Assembly: GCF_030732845.1 (NCBI RefSeq)
Contig: NZ_JASHKA010000004.1
Span: 124,001 to 188,000 of the forward strand
Direction of reading: 5' to 3'
DNA: 64,000 bases
From: Roseibium sp. MMSF_3544
GTDB lineage: Bacteria > Pseudomonadota > Alphaproteobacteria > Rhizobiales > Stappiaceae
Notes under the pieces: generated by a model
What the model was told of the DNA's origin: nothing
Database searches by the model: none
The model's input: the letters and a program-made list of their open reading frames with translations, nothing else
In this document: positions 33,742 through 43,381 of the stretch, piece after piece
Position numbering within the stretch: position 1 is the first letter of the stretch
Layout of the letters: each line of letters opens with the position of its first letter
Translations under genes and position numbers: made by a program

Positions 33742-35784
33742 TCAGACTTTAGACGCCCACTCAGCAACTACCGCCCAGCCAATCGCATTCGTCCCACAGC
33801 AGCTTGCCATCGATGTCTGGCCAGCCACCGAGGGTGTACACGTAAAGGATGCCGGCGAAGCGCAGCAGGAACATCCCGCAAGTGTCCCTCGCTGCGCGAG
33901 CATTGTCACATCGTTGAGTGCGCTGTGAGGTGTTCGTGCCAATTGGATCTCGTCCTTCGGTGGAAACAACGAGGCACGGTCTGGCGTGAAATCACTGGAG
34001 ACAGGGAACACGTCGCCTTCGAGGACAGTTCCCCAAATGCCGATGTCCTTGATTGCGTCTGGATCGACCTCGAATGGGTCTTCTTCGAGGACTGTGAAGT
34101 TCGCGAATTTGCCGGGTGCGATCGAGCCAATCTCATCTTCGAGCCGGATGGAGTGAGCGGCGTCGATCGTAACGGCGCGCAGGGCGTCTTCGACCGACAG
34201 GCGATGTTCTGGACCGGCGACGCGGCCAGATACCGTCGTCCTGTTGACTGCTGCCCAAACCAGAAACAGAGGCTCGCCCGGAGCCATCGGCACGTCGGAG
34301 TGAAATGATATGGGTGTGCCGTTTTCCTTGATGGGACCAAGCGGCACAATGTTGTCAGCGCGCTCCGGGCCGAGGCCTATGTCCCCGTAACGGTCCGACA
34401 GCGCCGTGACGTAATAAGGGTTGCCGCTGACGATGCACCCCAGCTCGGCAATTCGGTCTGCCTGATCCTCACGTGAATAGCCGAAATGTACGAGCGTTGT
34501 GCGGTGGTCTGGTCGTGGCATACGCCGCATGTTTCGTTCGATCGCATCGAGGATCATGTCAACGGCGAGGTCGCCTGTCTGATGGATGTGGATCTGATAC
34601 CCCTCGTCCCAGTAGGCGTCGAAGGCCGCATTGAATGTATCCGGCTCCATGATCCACTCACCGTGAAACTCCTCGCTGGTATAGGGCTCGGATACCTGCA
34701 TTAAAAGACTGTAGATCGCGCCATCGGCGAACAGTTTGACCTGCTGGGGCAGGAAGGACGTCTTGCCTTCACCCCAATCCAAAAGGGCTTCCGTCTCTTC
34801 GATCATCGTCCCATCATCGAAATACAATTCAAAGAGCGATTTTCCGTCACCGATGAAATAGGTCCGCGTTGGAACGTCAGGGCCGGAAAACACGGAATTC
34901 GTAGCGTTCTGAAGTTGCCGCGAAAGAACCCCACCTGGCTCGCAGCCAACCGTGACCCCGGCGCGATGCATGTATTCGCGGGTCAGCTTGAGACCGGCAA
35001 TGAGACGCTCCGGCGTTGACAAGACGGGGGCAACGGTCGGCAATAGCGCGAACATTCCCGCCTCGAAGAAGTGGCCATCATCAAAGTTTGATTGTTCTGC
35101 AGCGAGACCCTCCAACGCATCAACAAAAGCCCGATCGATACCGAGCAGGTCGAGTGCGGATGTGTTTAGAATGAGCTCATGTGCCGACCGGTGCAAAATA
35201 ATGATGGGTCGCGCCGTGCTGATTTCGTCGAGCTGCTGGCGCCTTACCTCGCCGTGAAAGAAATGGTGGTAGCCCCAGGTCAGTAGAGGCGCGTCGGGAT
35301 CCTCTATGGCCGCTTCGGCAGATTCCAAACGGTCTCGATATTCCTCTGGCGACCGGGCTGCTGGCGTAAGACCTGTTGGCAAGTTCCAGTCCTCAATCGC
35401 AATGATCTCGGCAGTTAGTGTTAGTGCCGCGAGGAAGGGATGAACGTGTTGGTCGATCAGCCCGGCTATGATCACCTTGTCCGCGAATGTCTCATCAATA
35501 CGGAATGGCTGTTCAGCAATACGGTCCACGATGGTATCGCGTGGCCCGGCGGCAAGGATGCGATCACCGACGACGGCAACTGCATCGATATCGGGCTCGT
35601 TGCCTTCCATAGTTATGACCCGTCGGGCCACGTAAACGGTGATTTCCGGTAACGCCTCGATTTGGCTGGCAAAGTCTTGCAGCGTGAAGGCGCCATTGGC
35701 GAAAGACGCGCTCGCAATTGCTGCCGCCGACGTTCCGGCCATCAACGCCAACGCGGTTCGTCGGGCTAGGTTTGCCTTGATCAT
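33742..35784 (-). CDS. Exported amidohydrolase (YtcJ/Amidohydro_3 type), 3' end probably frameshifted
   Basis: A 680-residue metal-dependent hydrolase. It has an export signal with an Arg-Arg pair (LARRTALALMAGTSAAAIAS), so Tat or Sec export is likely. The TIM-barrel metal motif is IIAGLIDQHVHPFLAAL near 110, with later ligands in HIHQTGD near 396 and SFHSDVPMAPGEP near 510. VEDALRAVTIDAAH and GKFANFTVLEEDPF are the usual C-terminal motifs. The start at 35784 has GAGG at a 6-nt gap. From about 33920 the encoded tail becomes Cys/Ser-rich (GCSCCASPASFTC), while another frame reads MFLLRFAGILYVYTLGGWPD with better codon bias and stops at 33761. A late frameshift is likely. Substrate unknown. Confidence 0.85.
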   Translation of the reverse strand: MIKANLARRTALALMAGTSAAAIASASFANGAFTLQDFASQIEALPEITVYVARRVITMEGNEPDIDAVAVVGDRILAAGPRDTIVDRIAEQPFRIDETFADKVIIAGLIDQHVHPFLAALTLTAEIIAIEDWNLPTGLTPAARSPEEYRDRLESAEAAIEDPDAPLLTWGYHHFFHGEVRRQQLDEISTARPIIILHRSAHELILNTSALDLLGIDRAFVDALEGLAAEQSNFDDGHFFEAGMFALLPTVAPVLSTPERLIAGLKLTREYMHRAGVTVGCEPGGVLSRQLQNATNSVFSGPDVPTRTYFIGDGKSLFELYFDDGTMIEETEALLDWGEGKTSFLPQQVKLFADGAIYSLLMQVSEPYTSEEFHGEWIMEPDTFNAAFDAYWDEGYQIHIHQTGDLAVDMILDAIERNMRRMPRPDHRTTLVHFGYSREDQADRIAELGCIVSGNPYYVTALSDRYGDIGLGPERADNIVPLGPIKENGTPISFHSDVPMAPGEPLFLVWAAVNRTTVSGRVAGPEHRLSVEDALRAVTIDAAHSIRLEDEIGSIAPGKFANFTVLEEDPFEVDPDAIKDIGIWGTVLEGDVFPVSSDFTPDRASLFPPKDEIQLARTPHSALNDVTMLAQRGTLAGCSCCASPASFTCTPSVAGQTSMASCCGTNAIGWAVVAEWASKV

Positions 35785-35796
35785 GTTGAACCTCAA

Positions 35797-36147
35797 AAAG
35801 TCTAATTCAAAAGTCGACTAGGCCTGTAAGAGGATCGATTGGACGTACAGCGAAAACAATGTCGCATAAAGCTTCGCCAAGGGCTTACTTCGACGAATGA
35901 TCCCACGAACCGCTGTAGCATATCCGCGTGCACAAAGGGTTCAAAGACGTTTTCACTTTATTCTGGCCGATGGGCCGCTTTGCGCCCCCAAATACGGACG
36001 TTCGACTGCTACCCAACAGGTTCCAAAAGCAGCCGTTCGTTGCGGAATTAACGAAAACGGGAAAAGTGAGCAATACGGTCTTTTGCTGCAAGCTTCAGCA
36101 AGGTTCGCTTCCGTGGTATGCGCTCAAGTTGAACGCGCAAAAACAAC
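35797..36147. repeat. Gene-free stretch with dispersed repeat copy D
   Basis: From about 35965 to 36050 it holds CCGCTTTGCGCCCCCAAATA, CGGACGTTCGACTGCTACCC, AACAGGTTCCAAAAGCAGCC and GTTCGTTGCGG, closely matching copy A. No gene is visible around it. Confidence 0.6.
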
Positions 36148-36960
36148 TCAATCTGCGACGCTAGCCGAGACGATCCAAACCGCAGCGATAAGACTGATAC
36201 TGGCCGGATTGGATCGTGCTGAAAGCGCAACTCGCAAATCCGGCTCGACTTTAGAGCGAAGATCGGGGTCTGCTCTAACCATCTGGCCGAGCGCACCTAC
36301 ACTCAGCAACACTTCGACTGTGTCATCCAAACCACCACACGAAACTGGTTCATCATATTTAACGATGGTGATGTCTTCAAATCCGGCTTTTTCGAGAAGA
36401 TCGCGCAGGTATTCCGGATCCGCGAAGCTGAATGGAGCTCTCTGAACTTGATCAACGCGTTTCGCCACACTGATGGGAAAGTGGTCGATTTCGTTCTCCT
36501 CCAGTGCACGCCAACAACAGAACGCAATGCGCCCACCCGGACGAAGCATCCTCCTGAAATTTGAGAATGCAGACGCAGGGTCTTTAAAACCCATTACGCC
36601 GAATCGGGAAAATGCTCCATCGATGCTGCCGTCAGGCAACGCAAGCGCCTGTGCATCTGCCTTGATAAACTCTATTGCAGGGTTGCTCCCGAAGCGTTCT
36701 TGAGCAACTGATAATAGCAAAGCGGAGATGTCGTTCCCGATCACCCTCCCACCAGGGCCTACGTGCCTAGCGATCTGTGACAAGGTTTGTCCGGCTCCGC
36801 ATCCAATATCTAGAATGACCTCGTCGGAGCATGGGTTCAGGATGCCGATAGTTGCAAGGCCGAGCGGTGAAAGCTGCCGATCGACCAATGGCGCCACTTT
36901 AGCCAGCGCGGTGGTATGCCGATCAATCCAATCCACAGTGTCTTTGCTTCCATAAATCAT
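36148..36960 (-). CDS. Class I SAM-dependent methyltransferase
   Basis: A 270-residue methyltransferase. The SAM loop is VILDIGCGAGQTLSQIARHV near 47-66, then VIGNDISALLLSVAQERFG near 73, FIKADAQALALPDGSIDGAF near 97 and FRRMLRPGGRIAFCCWRALE near 134. The sequence upstream of the loop (DTVDWIDRHTTALAKVAPLV) resembles the Methyltransf_25/31 proteins seen beside lone regulators. It is the third isolated methyltransferase in ten kilobases, flanked by repeat copies D and E. No neighbour suggests a substrate. Confidence 0.85.
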   Translation of the reverse strand: MIYGSKDTVDWIDRHTTALAKVAPLVDRQLSPLGLATIGILNPCSDEVILDIGCGAGQTLSQIARHVGPGGRVIGNDISALLLSVAQERFGSNPAIEFIKADAQALALPDGSIDGAFSRFGVMGFKDPASAFSNFRRMLRPGGRIAFCCWRALEENEIDHFPISVAKRVDQVQRAPFSFADPEYLRDLLEKAGFEDITIVKYDEPVSCGGLDDTVEVLLSVGALGQMVRADPDLRSKVEPDLRVALSARSNPASISLIAAVWIVSASVAD

Positions 36961-37539
36961 AACTCAATCGCTAACGGCCGAGAGTCCATTTCGACAACAG
37001 GCTAGGAACTCAATTGAAATACTTGCCGCACTGCAACGCAGTCTTTGACAGCGCCCATTCCTGCAGCTCGTATCATTCAAAACTTTGGGCTCAAAGTAGA
37101 CATTCCCTACAAAATGAACCAATGGGAATATTGCGCTCCCATTTCCGATGTTCACCGCAATGAAGGCTGCGCCCGAAAGCAGACGTTCATTTAAGGCGCA
37201 GCAAATTCTTTGGTTGGGCGGATTCCAGATATTTGCCGCTGGATGAACGAACGTCCTCCAATAGATATGCCATATGTTTGAATATGTTCTTCCTGCGGAA
37301 CAAGCGAACCCGATATATCTCCAAGCTAGAGCACCCAATTTCAGCGCAATCGCTCCCCACCTACCGGTACTGGTATGCCAAATTGCAGATAGTGGCTCTT
37401 CGGCATACCCCAATCATAATGGTTTTTGGGCCCTAGATTCTGCTCTGAAAATCGGCGACTGAATGAAATCATTGACGCTGATCCAGCCCCTGATCCGGAC
37501 TGTTCAAGCGGAGGATCTGTTCGTTTTTTCCGTCCGAAA
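36961..37539. repeat. Gene-free stretch with dispersed repeat copy E
   Basis: From about 37125 to 37215: TTGCGCTCCCATTTCCGATG, TTCACCGCAATGAAGGCTGC, CCGAAAGCAGACGTTCATTT, GGCGCAGCAAATTC. It belongs with copy F near 50390 rather than with copies A-D. The open frames here are not protein-like. I see no clear terminator for the convergent mannosidase operon, which ends at 37540. Confidence 0.55.
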
Positions 37540-40500
37540 CTAAAACTGTTTCGTTCCATGATCAGGTAGATGCAGCCGGAGCGTCACAATCTCATAATTG
37601 GAGAGAAAAAGTCTCGCCTGACCATCGTCCAGCTTGATCGGGTCTGCTTCAGTCTCCAGAAGGCCGCACCGCTCGACCCGTTGCACAGCCCGGTGCAGGT
37701 CCAGTACGATCTCACCGGACGTGTTGTGCGCCTCGAACAGGCGCACGATGACGCCCTGCCCGTCTTCAGCCGGCTTAACGGTTTCAATAACCGCTTGGGC
37801 GCTCCTGCAGGTCACGATCGGCGCAGACACACCGGACCCTGATCCTGATCCTGAGAAAATCCGAGGCGGCAGGTTTAGGGCATAGGCCTCACGGCGGACA
37901 TCTACTCGCGAATTGCCCAGATGCGGCAACAGGGAATAGGTAAATTGGTGTTGGCCCTGGTCGGCTGTCCAATCCGGCATGGTCGCGGATTTAATCAGGG
38001 ACAAACGTAAAACATCGCTGCGCACGTCATAGCCATATTTGCAGTCGTTCAGCAAAGCAACGCCGTAATCCCCTTCGCTGAGATCGGCCCACTTTTGGGC
38101 AGGCACTTCGAACTGCGCAGCATCCCAGCTGGTGTTGCGATGGGTGGGCCGGTCGATCTGGCCCCATTGGATTTCGAATTCAGCGCGGGCGGAGCGCACC
38201 GCCGCAGGGAACGCAGCCTTCAGAAGCAGATGGGTTTCGTGCCAATCCACATCGGTCACAAAATCGATCCGGGCGGAAGCCCGGGTCAGTTGAACTCGTT
38301 GTGTTAGTTTGGAGCGCCGGAACGCCCTTGTAATCTCAACAGTAGCCCGCAGCGGACCGTCCTCAATTACTTTCAGACTGTTGAGAGCCGTGACGACCTC
38401 GCCGCGATCTTCGAAAAAAATGTCGATGTCCCATGCGTCCCAGCTGATCGGACGGTCTTCGAACAGTTCGAGTTTGTTGCCGAACATGCCGGACTTGAGC
38501 ACTTCCCGCCCACTGCGTTTGTCGAATACCGAGGTCAGCATGCCGTGAGGCCCCAAGACTAGACGCAGATACTGATTTTCCAATATCGCTCCGCCATCCT
38601 CGGTGGGACGCGCGGTGACGCCGTCGGAGATTTCCGCACTTGACGCGCATCGTTGTAGCACACGCGGCGAAAGGGCGTTCTTCTCGGGGAGTTCGACGAG
38701 GATACCGTCGACCGTCTTCTGTGAGGGCAAGGGCATGTCACCCTCCGAGACTGGAAAAGCCTCGGTCGGCAATGTGACGTAGCGAATTCCGGCCAGCGGG
38801 GCTGCGTCAATAACCAGATAAGACGCCTCTTTCGGGATCAGCGCAGCGGCCGCTCTCTGAAGCGCCGCCTCCGCGATTTCGGTAATTTCGGCAAAGTCCT
38901 TACGCGCATCCTCGAACACCTTCGGGATAGAGGTACCGGTAAGGATGTCATGGAATTGCAGCGTGCAGAGTTTTTGCCAGGCGGCCGTCAGATCGTCCGG
39001 CTCTTGGCCTGTTACCATCGCGAGCGACATCGCCAGCTCTGTTTCGTGCAACAGTCTTTCAGCCATCCGGTTTTGCCGCTTTATCCAACTGTTGCCGGTC
39101 AGAACTCCGCGATGGCCTTCAAGATAGAACTCGCCCAGCCAGGTTGGCAGCCGGGCAGATTGCGCCTCCAGCCGCTCAAAGTAATTGCGGACGGTAGAAA
39201 AATTGACTTTCGGAGCACCCGGAAGAGCCTGATAGGCTTTGCCGCGCCGGATCAGCTCGTCCGTAGGGCCACCGCCGCCATCCCCGTACCCATAGGCGAT
39301 CAGCAGGTCCTGCACATGCTCCTTCATGGTGTTCCGGCGCCATGTTCCGACAACTTCGGCAGCCGTCAGGTCCGACTTGTAATTTGTTGGAAACGGAAGG
39401 TGCTGAACTTCCCTCGGGGTGGTCAGGAACTGCGCCAGGACACGGGAGCCATCAATCCCCTCCCACCATGTGGTAGAAGCCGGCATCTGGTTGTACTGGT
39501 TCCAGTTGACCTTGTTGGTCACGAACCATTTGAGCCCGGCTTGAACCATCAACTGCGGCAGACATGCCGGAAATCCGAATGTATCGGGCAACCAGAGAAC
39601 AGGGCATTCGGCGCCCGGCCCGAAGGCGTCGTCGCAATACCGGCGTGCTAGCAAGATTTGGCGGACCAGCGCTTCTGCCCCCGGCATATTGGCGTCTGGT
39701 TCCACCCACATGCCGCCAAGGATTTCCCATCTCCCCTCGGCGACCCGGGTGCGAATATCTTCGAAAATCTCGGGGTAGTCCTCGGCGGTCCAGGCATAAA
39801 GTTGTGGTTGCGAGTGCGAAAAATTGAACTCGGGATGCCGGTCCATGAGGCGCAAGACGTTTGAGTAGGTCCGCGCGTTCTTTTGGCGGATTTGCGCCAT
39901 CGGCCAAAGATAAGCAACGTCCATATGGGCGTGCCCTGCGGCATGAAGCGTTATGTCGAGCGGCGGCGCGGCCTGCTCAAGTCCATATTGCAACCGCTGC
40001 ATTGCCGGCTCGATGGACGCCCGGAAGGCCTCCTCCATCGGGTCCCGTGTATCGAGCACCAGAAAAGCGGCATCGAGCGCTGACAGGATTGCATGTTTTT
40101 CCGGCCGGTCGTCGCTCATCTCCTTCGATAGGTCGAGCGCCGTTTCTGCAAGGATGACAAACGATTGGAGGTCCCGGTCCAGGTCAACCACGGCACACTC
40201 CCGCAGGAGCAGTTGCGAACGATCCTCCGGATCAGGGGGCCAACCGGTCAGCCCTGTCCAACCGTGCAAGAGCAAATGATGCTGTGCTCCATCGACGTAG
40301 ATCTGTGGCACTTCGATGGTGTGATGGTACCGGTCGGCAGAGGCGATAACCTGTCCATCAATGTAGGTCAGCGCTTCAGGGTGGGTGAAGATATCACCGG
40401 CAACCCCGAGAGGCAGATACAGCGCCGGATTCGACCAGGACCTGGGCACCCGGAAACGGGAGCGCAGGACAAAATGAAGGTCCTGTCCGCCCCAATGACT

Positions 40501-40677
40501 GTTCCAGGCAAGCTGCTCGCCGCGCTCCAGCACGCTGAGGTCCGGGCGTGTTGACGCGTCCGTCAGTTGCTCAAGCGTAAACGCATCGATCGCAAGGCGA
40601 GCACGATGAATGAGCGGCCGCACCAGACGCAGCCTCTGCGCTATCTTTTCGGCCGTGAGACGCTCGCGGTGGGACAT
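37540..40677 (-). CDS. Alpha-mannosidase, glycoside hydrolase family 38
   Basis: Hydrolyses alpha-linked mannose from a small glycan or glycoside. At 1045 residues it is the long class, like cytosolic MAN2C1-type enzymes. It has no signal peptide, so it acts on imported substrate. An N-terminal region (about 1-240) precedes the catalytic domain, which starts with the zinc motif AAGHAHMDVAYLWPMAQ near 245-260. The nucleophile Asp is in VLWLPDTFGFPACLPQ near 364. The mid-domain helices (EFYLEGHRGVLTGNSWIKRQ) and the C-terminal beta domains, with VFDKRSGREVL near 715, are complete. It is the last gene of an ABC importer operon, 6 bp after the ATPase gene. Confidence 0.94.
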   Translation of the reverse strand: MSHRERLTAEKIAQRLRLVRPLIHRARLAIDAFTLEQLTDASTRPDLSVLERGEQLAWNSHWGGQDLHFVLRSRFRVPRSWSNPALYLPLGVAGDIFTHPEALTYIDGQVIASADRYHHTIEVPQIYVDGAQHHLLLHGWTGLTGWPPDPEDRSQLLLRECAVVDLDRDLQSFVILAETALDLSKEMSDDRPEKHAILSALDAAFLVLDTRDPMEEAFRASIEPAMQRLQYGLEQAAPPLDITLHAAGHAHMDVAYLWPMAQIRQKNARTYSNVLRLMDRHPEFNFSHSQPQLYAWTAEDYPEIFEDIRTRVAEGRWEILGGMWVEPDANMPGAEALVRQILLARRYCDDAFGPGAECPVLWLPDTFGFPACLPQLMVQAGLKWFVTNKVNWNQYNQMPASTTWWEGIDGSRVLAQFLTTPREVQHLPFPTNYKSDLTAAEVVGTWRRNTMKEHVQDLLIAYGYGDGGGGPTDELIRRGKAYQALPGAPKVNFSTVRNYFERLEAQSARLPTWLGEFYLEGHRGVLTGNSWIKRQNRMAERLLHETELAMSLAMVTGQEPDDLTAAWQKLCTLQFHDILTGTSIPKVFEDARKDFAEITEIAEAALQRAAAALIPKEASYLVIDAAPLAGIRYVTLPTEAFPVSEGDMPLPSQKTVDGILVELPEKNALSPRVLQRCASSAEISDGVTARPTEDGGAILENQYLRLVLGPHGMLTSVFDKRSGREVLKSGMFGNKLELFEDRPISWDAWDIDIFFEDRGEVVTALNSLKVIEDGPLRATVEITRAFRRSKLTQRVQLTRASARIDFVTDVDWHETHLLLKAAFPAAVRSARAEFEIQWGQIDRPTHRNTSWDAAQFEVPAQKWADLSEGDYGVALLNDCKYGYDVRSDVLRLSLIKSATMPDWTADQGQHQFTYSLLPHLGNSRVDVRREAYALNLPPRIFSGSGSGSGVSAPIVTCRSAQAVIETVKPAEDGQGVIVRLFEAHNTSGEIVLDLHRAVQRVERCGLLETEADPIKLDDGQARLFLSNYEIVTLRLHLPDHGTKQF

Positions 40678-40683
40678 GCCGGC

Positions 40684-42423
40684 TCACCCCTGGACCAATT
40701 CAAAACCCGGGATATTGCCGCGCATGATCGTCTCATGCCCATCTAGCCGATCCAGTGCTTCCAGTCCCTGCCGGGCATCCTTTGACGATCCCCAGTCCCG
40801 ATCCAGGTCGGGCCAGGGGATGGAGGCAATCAGGAGTTGGGTATAGGCATGTTCGGGGTCGCCAATGACGTCTTTTGGAGGTCCAGCCTCGACAATGTGG
40901 CCCTTGTACAGGACCATCACATAATCGGAGACATGAAAGGCCGTGGCGAGGTCGTGGGTGATGTACAGGATGGAAATTCCATGCCGGTCCTTCAGGTCAT
41001 GGATATTCTTCAAGATCGTTGCCCGCAAACTCGCATCCACCATGGAAACAGGCTCATCCGCAATCAGGAGCTTGGGACTGAGCATCAGCGCCCGGGCCAC
41101 GATCAGCCGCTGCCGTTGACCACCGGAAAGTTGATGCGGATAGCGGCCCAGCACCGTTTCTGGAGCAAGGCCGACGGCGCGGCAGGCCTCTACCATCGCA
41201 GTCTGGGTATGATCCGGGCCTTCGCTGAGACCGAACCGTTCAAACGGATACTTGAGCGCATGATTGACCCGGTAAAACGGATTGAAGCAGGCATAAGGGT
41301 CTTGGAATACAGCCTGAACCTCTTTCCGGAACGATAGGGCCTCCGCGCCCGACTGACGGTTGATGTCCCGGCCCTTGAACCGCACCTCGCCGGTCGACGG
41401 GGCGTTAAACCCCAGCATGAGGCTACCCAATGTCGATTTGCCCGAACCGGACTGCCCGACAATCGAAATGATTTTCGGCACCTCGCCGTCGAGCGTGAAA
41501 TTCATGGGATGGAGGGCTGTGACAGCGCCATAATGCTTGGACACCTGCCGGAGCTCCAGCAGCGGCTCTCCGTTTTCTGACCGGAAACCGGTAGCGGTTT
41601 CTTCACCGGCGGGTTCAAGGAAGCTTTTGCCGCCCACCAGCGGCACGGAGGATATGAGTTCCTTCGTGTAGGGGTGTTCGGGACGCTCAATGATCTGCCG
41701 GACAGGCCCAAATTCAACCAGCTGGCCTTTTTTCAACACGGCGATTTCGTCGACCGACTGCGCCATCAGCCCCATGTCATGGCCAATGAGGATCAGCCCG
41801 GCACCGATCTCGCTCTGGACATCGCGCAGTGTCTGCATGACGTGCCGTTGCGTGATGACGTCCAGCGCCGATGTCGGCTCGTCCGCAATGATGAGATCCG
41901 GATTGAGGCAGACCCCGATCGCGATGCAGACCCTCTGCTTCATGCCACCGGACAGCTCATGCGGATAAAGGTCGCCGACGACTTCGGGGTCGAGCCCGAC
42001 GCCCGCCAGTGCCGCATCGGACCGGCTTTGCAAGTCTCCTTGTGGCAGCGCGCCCTCATGCGCGACGATCCCGTCCCAGATCTGGTGCGCGATCCGCATG
42101 ACCGGATTCAAGGAGTTCATCGCGCCTTGAGGGATATAGCTGATCCTTGATAGACGGACCTGGCGCATATCATCGTCGCTCAGGTCGAGGAGATTTGGTT
42201 TCTCCAGCGAATTGAGCAGGATTTCACCGCCAGCGACAAAGCCGGGCGATGCCAGCATCCGCATCGCGGACAGCGCCGTTGTCGTCTTGCCAGACCCGCT
42301 TTCTCCGATGAAGCCGACACGCCGGCCTTTGCCAACCGATAGCGAGACGTCGGTAACCGCATGCACGACGCCTTTGGAGGTCGGGAAGTCTATGGACACA
42401 TTGCGCAGATCAAGAACGGTCAT
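40684..42423 (-). CDS. ABC transporter ATPase, two fused domains (DppD-DppF/GsiA type)
   Basis: Energises the importer encoded upstream. The 579-residue protein contains two ABC domains in one chain. Domain 1 (about 1-260) has Walker A GESGSGKTT at 40-48 and signature LSGGMKQRVCIAIG; domain 2 (about 285-560) has Walker A GQSGSGKST near 322-330 and signature LSGGQRQRLIVARAL. Each has the Walker B and switch region (LIIADEPTSALD, LLIADEPVSMVD; the second has MVD instead of the usual ALD). Spacing to the permease gene is 3 bp. The type is used for oligopeptides and also for oligosaccharides and glycosides. Confidence 0.95.
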   Translation of the reverse strand: MTVLDLRNVSIDFPTSKGVVHAVTDVSLSVGKGRRVGFIGESGSGKTTTALSAMRMLASPGFVAGGEILLNSLEKPNLLDLSDDDMRQVRLSRISYIPQGAMNSLNPVMRIAHQIWDGIVAHEGALPQGDLQSRSDAALAGVGLDPEVVGDLYPHELSGGMKQRVCIAIGVCLNPDLIIADEPTSALDVITQRHVMQTLRDVQSEIGAGLILIGHDMGLMAQSVDEIAVLKKGQLVEFGPVRQIIERPEHPYTKELISSVPLVGGKSFLEPAGEETATGFRSENGEPLLELRQVSKHYGAVTALHPMNFTLDGEVPKIISIVGQSGSGKSTLGSLMLGFNAPSTGEVRFKGRDINRQSGAEALSFRKEVQAVFQDPYACFNPFYRVNHALKYPFERFGLSEGPDHTQTAMVEACRAVGLAPETVLGRYPHQLSGGQRQRLIVARALMLSPKLLIADEPVSMVDASLRATILKNIHDLKDRHGISILYITHDLATAFHVSDYVMVLYKGHIVEAGPPKDVIGDPEHAYTQLLIASIPWPDLDRDWGSSKDARQGLEALDRLDGHETIMRGNIPGFELVQG

Positions 42424-42426
42424 GGT

Positions 42427-43377
42427 CTATAGCCTCCTCAAACGCGGGTTCGAGACCTCGTCCAGCCCGAGGTTCACCAGCAACAGCCCGATGAACATCA
42501 CGGCCAGCAGCAGCGTCGGGATGCCCCACCACCACCAGAGATTTTGAATAAGCGCACCGGAGTTGATGGCGTCGTAAATTACGCGGCCAAGCGTGGGCAC
42601 GCGCTGTGGACCGAGACCCAGAACCTCCAGCCCTACTGCGGTGACGATGGATGTGGTCACGTTCGCAATGAACGACCCGAAAAGGTAGGGCACCAGATTG
42701 GGCAGCATCTCCCGGAACATGATGTGCCAGGTGGATGCACCGGACAACCGGGCCATCTGCACATACCCGGATTCCCGCATCGACAGAACTTGCGCCCGAA
42801 TAAGTCGGGTGGGCGATTGCCAGACGAAACAGGCGATCAGGATCGCCATGACCGTCAAGGAGATATCACCATAAGCGGCTTGAAAGACCACCAGGATCAG
42901 CAGCGGCGGAATGGTGATCATCACGTCCGATCCGACGCGGATGACATCGTCCAACCGTCCGCGGATGAACCCCGCAGAAAAGCCGAGGAAGATGCCGATC
43001 GACATGCCGATAAGCGAGGCAAGCATCCCGACATAAAGAGAGTTCGGCGCACCGACAATCAGCAGCGCCAGAATGTCCTTTCCGGTGACGTCCGTCCCAA
43101 GCGGATGGGCCCATGTGCCCACCTGCCCCCGCAGGTTTTCCACGCCGACCGGTCCCTGGCGGGGAATTCCAGATCCAGTGAACACCATATCGGTGTCCCA
43201 CAACATCCGGCCGACCACCCCCAGCGCAATGATGCCCAACAGCATGGACAGTCCCCAAATCAGCTTCGGGTTTTGCCAGGGATTGTCGAACCGCTTCATG
43301 CGGCGGATTTGCGCCCGGGTCAGGCCTTTGACGTCGGCTTCGGCGGTTTCGGGCTTGGTGGCGTTTTCATCAGTCAT
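42427..43377 (-). CDS. ABC transporter permease (DppC/OppC type)
   Basis: Inner-membrane permease of 316 residues with about six transmembrane helices. The N-terminal cytoplasmic stretch (LTRAQIRRMKRFDNPWQNPK) is polar, as usual for the OppC class, followed by the first helix near 40-60. The GTDVTGKDILALLIVGAPNS segment near 95 and the EAA-loop RAQVLSMRESGYVQMARLSGA, near 195-215, that contacts the ATPase are both visible. It is packed 4 bp after the DppB-type permease and 3 bp before the ATPase. No odd features. Confidence 0.93.
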   Translation of the reverse strand: MTDENATKPETAEADVKGLTRAQIRRMKRFDNPWQNPKLIWGLSMLLGIIALGVVGRMLWDTDMVFTGSGIPRQGPVGVENLRGQVGTWAHPLGTDVTGKDILALLIVGAPNSLYVGMLASLIGMSIGIFLGFSAGFIRGRLDDVIRVGSDVMITIPPLLILVVFQAAYGDISLTVMAILIACFVWQSPTRLIRAQVLSMRESGYVQMARLSGASTWHIMFREMLPNLVPYLFGSFIANVTTSIVTAVGLEVLGLGPQRVPTLGRVIYDAINSGALIQNLWWWWGIPTLLLAVMFIGLLLVNLGLDEVSNPRLRRL

Positions 43378-43381
43378 CGGC

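Noticed and set aside
27633-37500. Prophage or integrative element with its own integrase
   Set aside because: No integrase, transposase, phage or conjugation gene is visible; only a tRNA edge, repeats and broken genes suggest past insertion.
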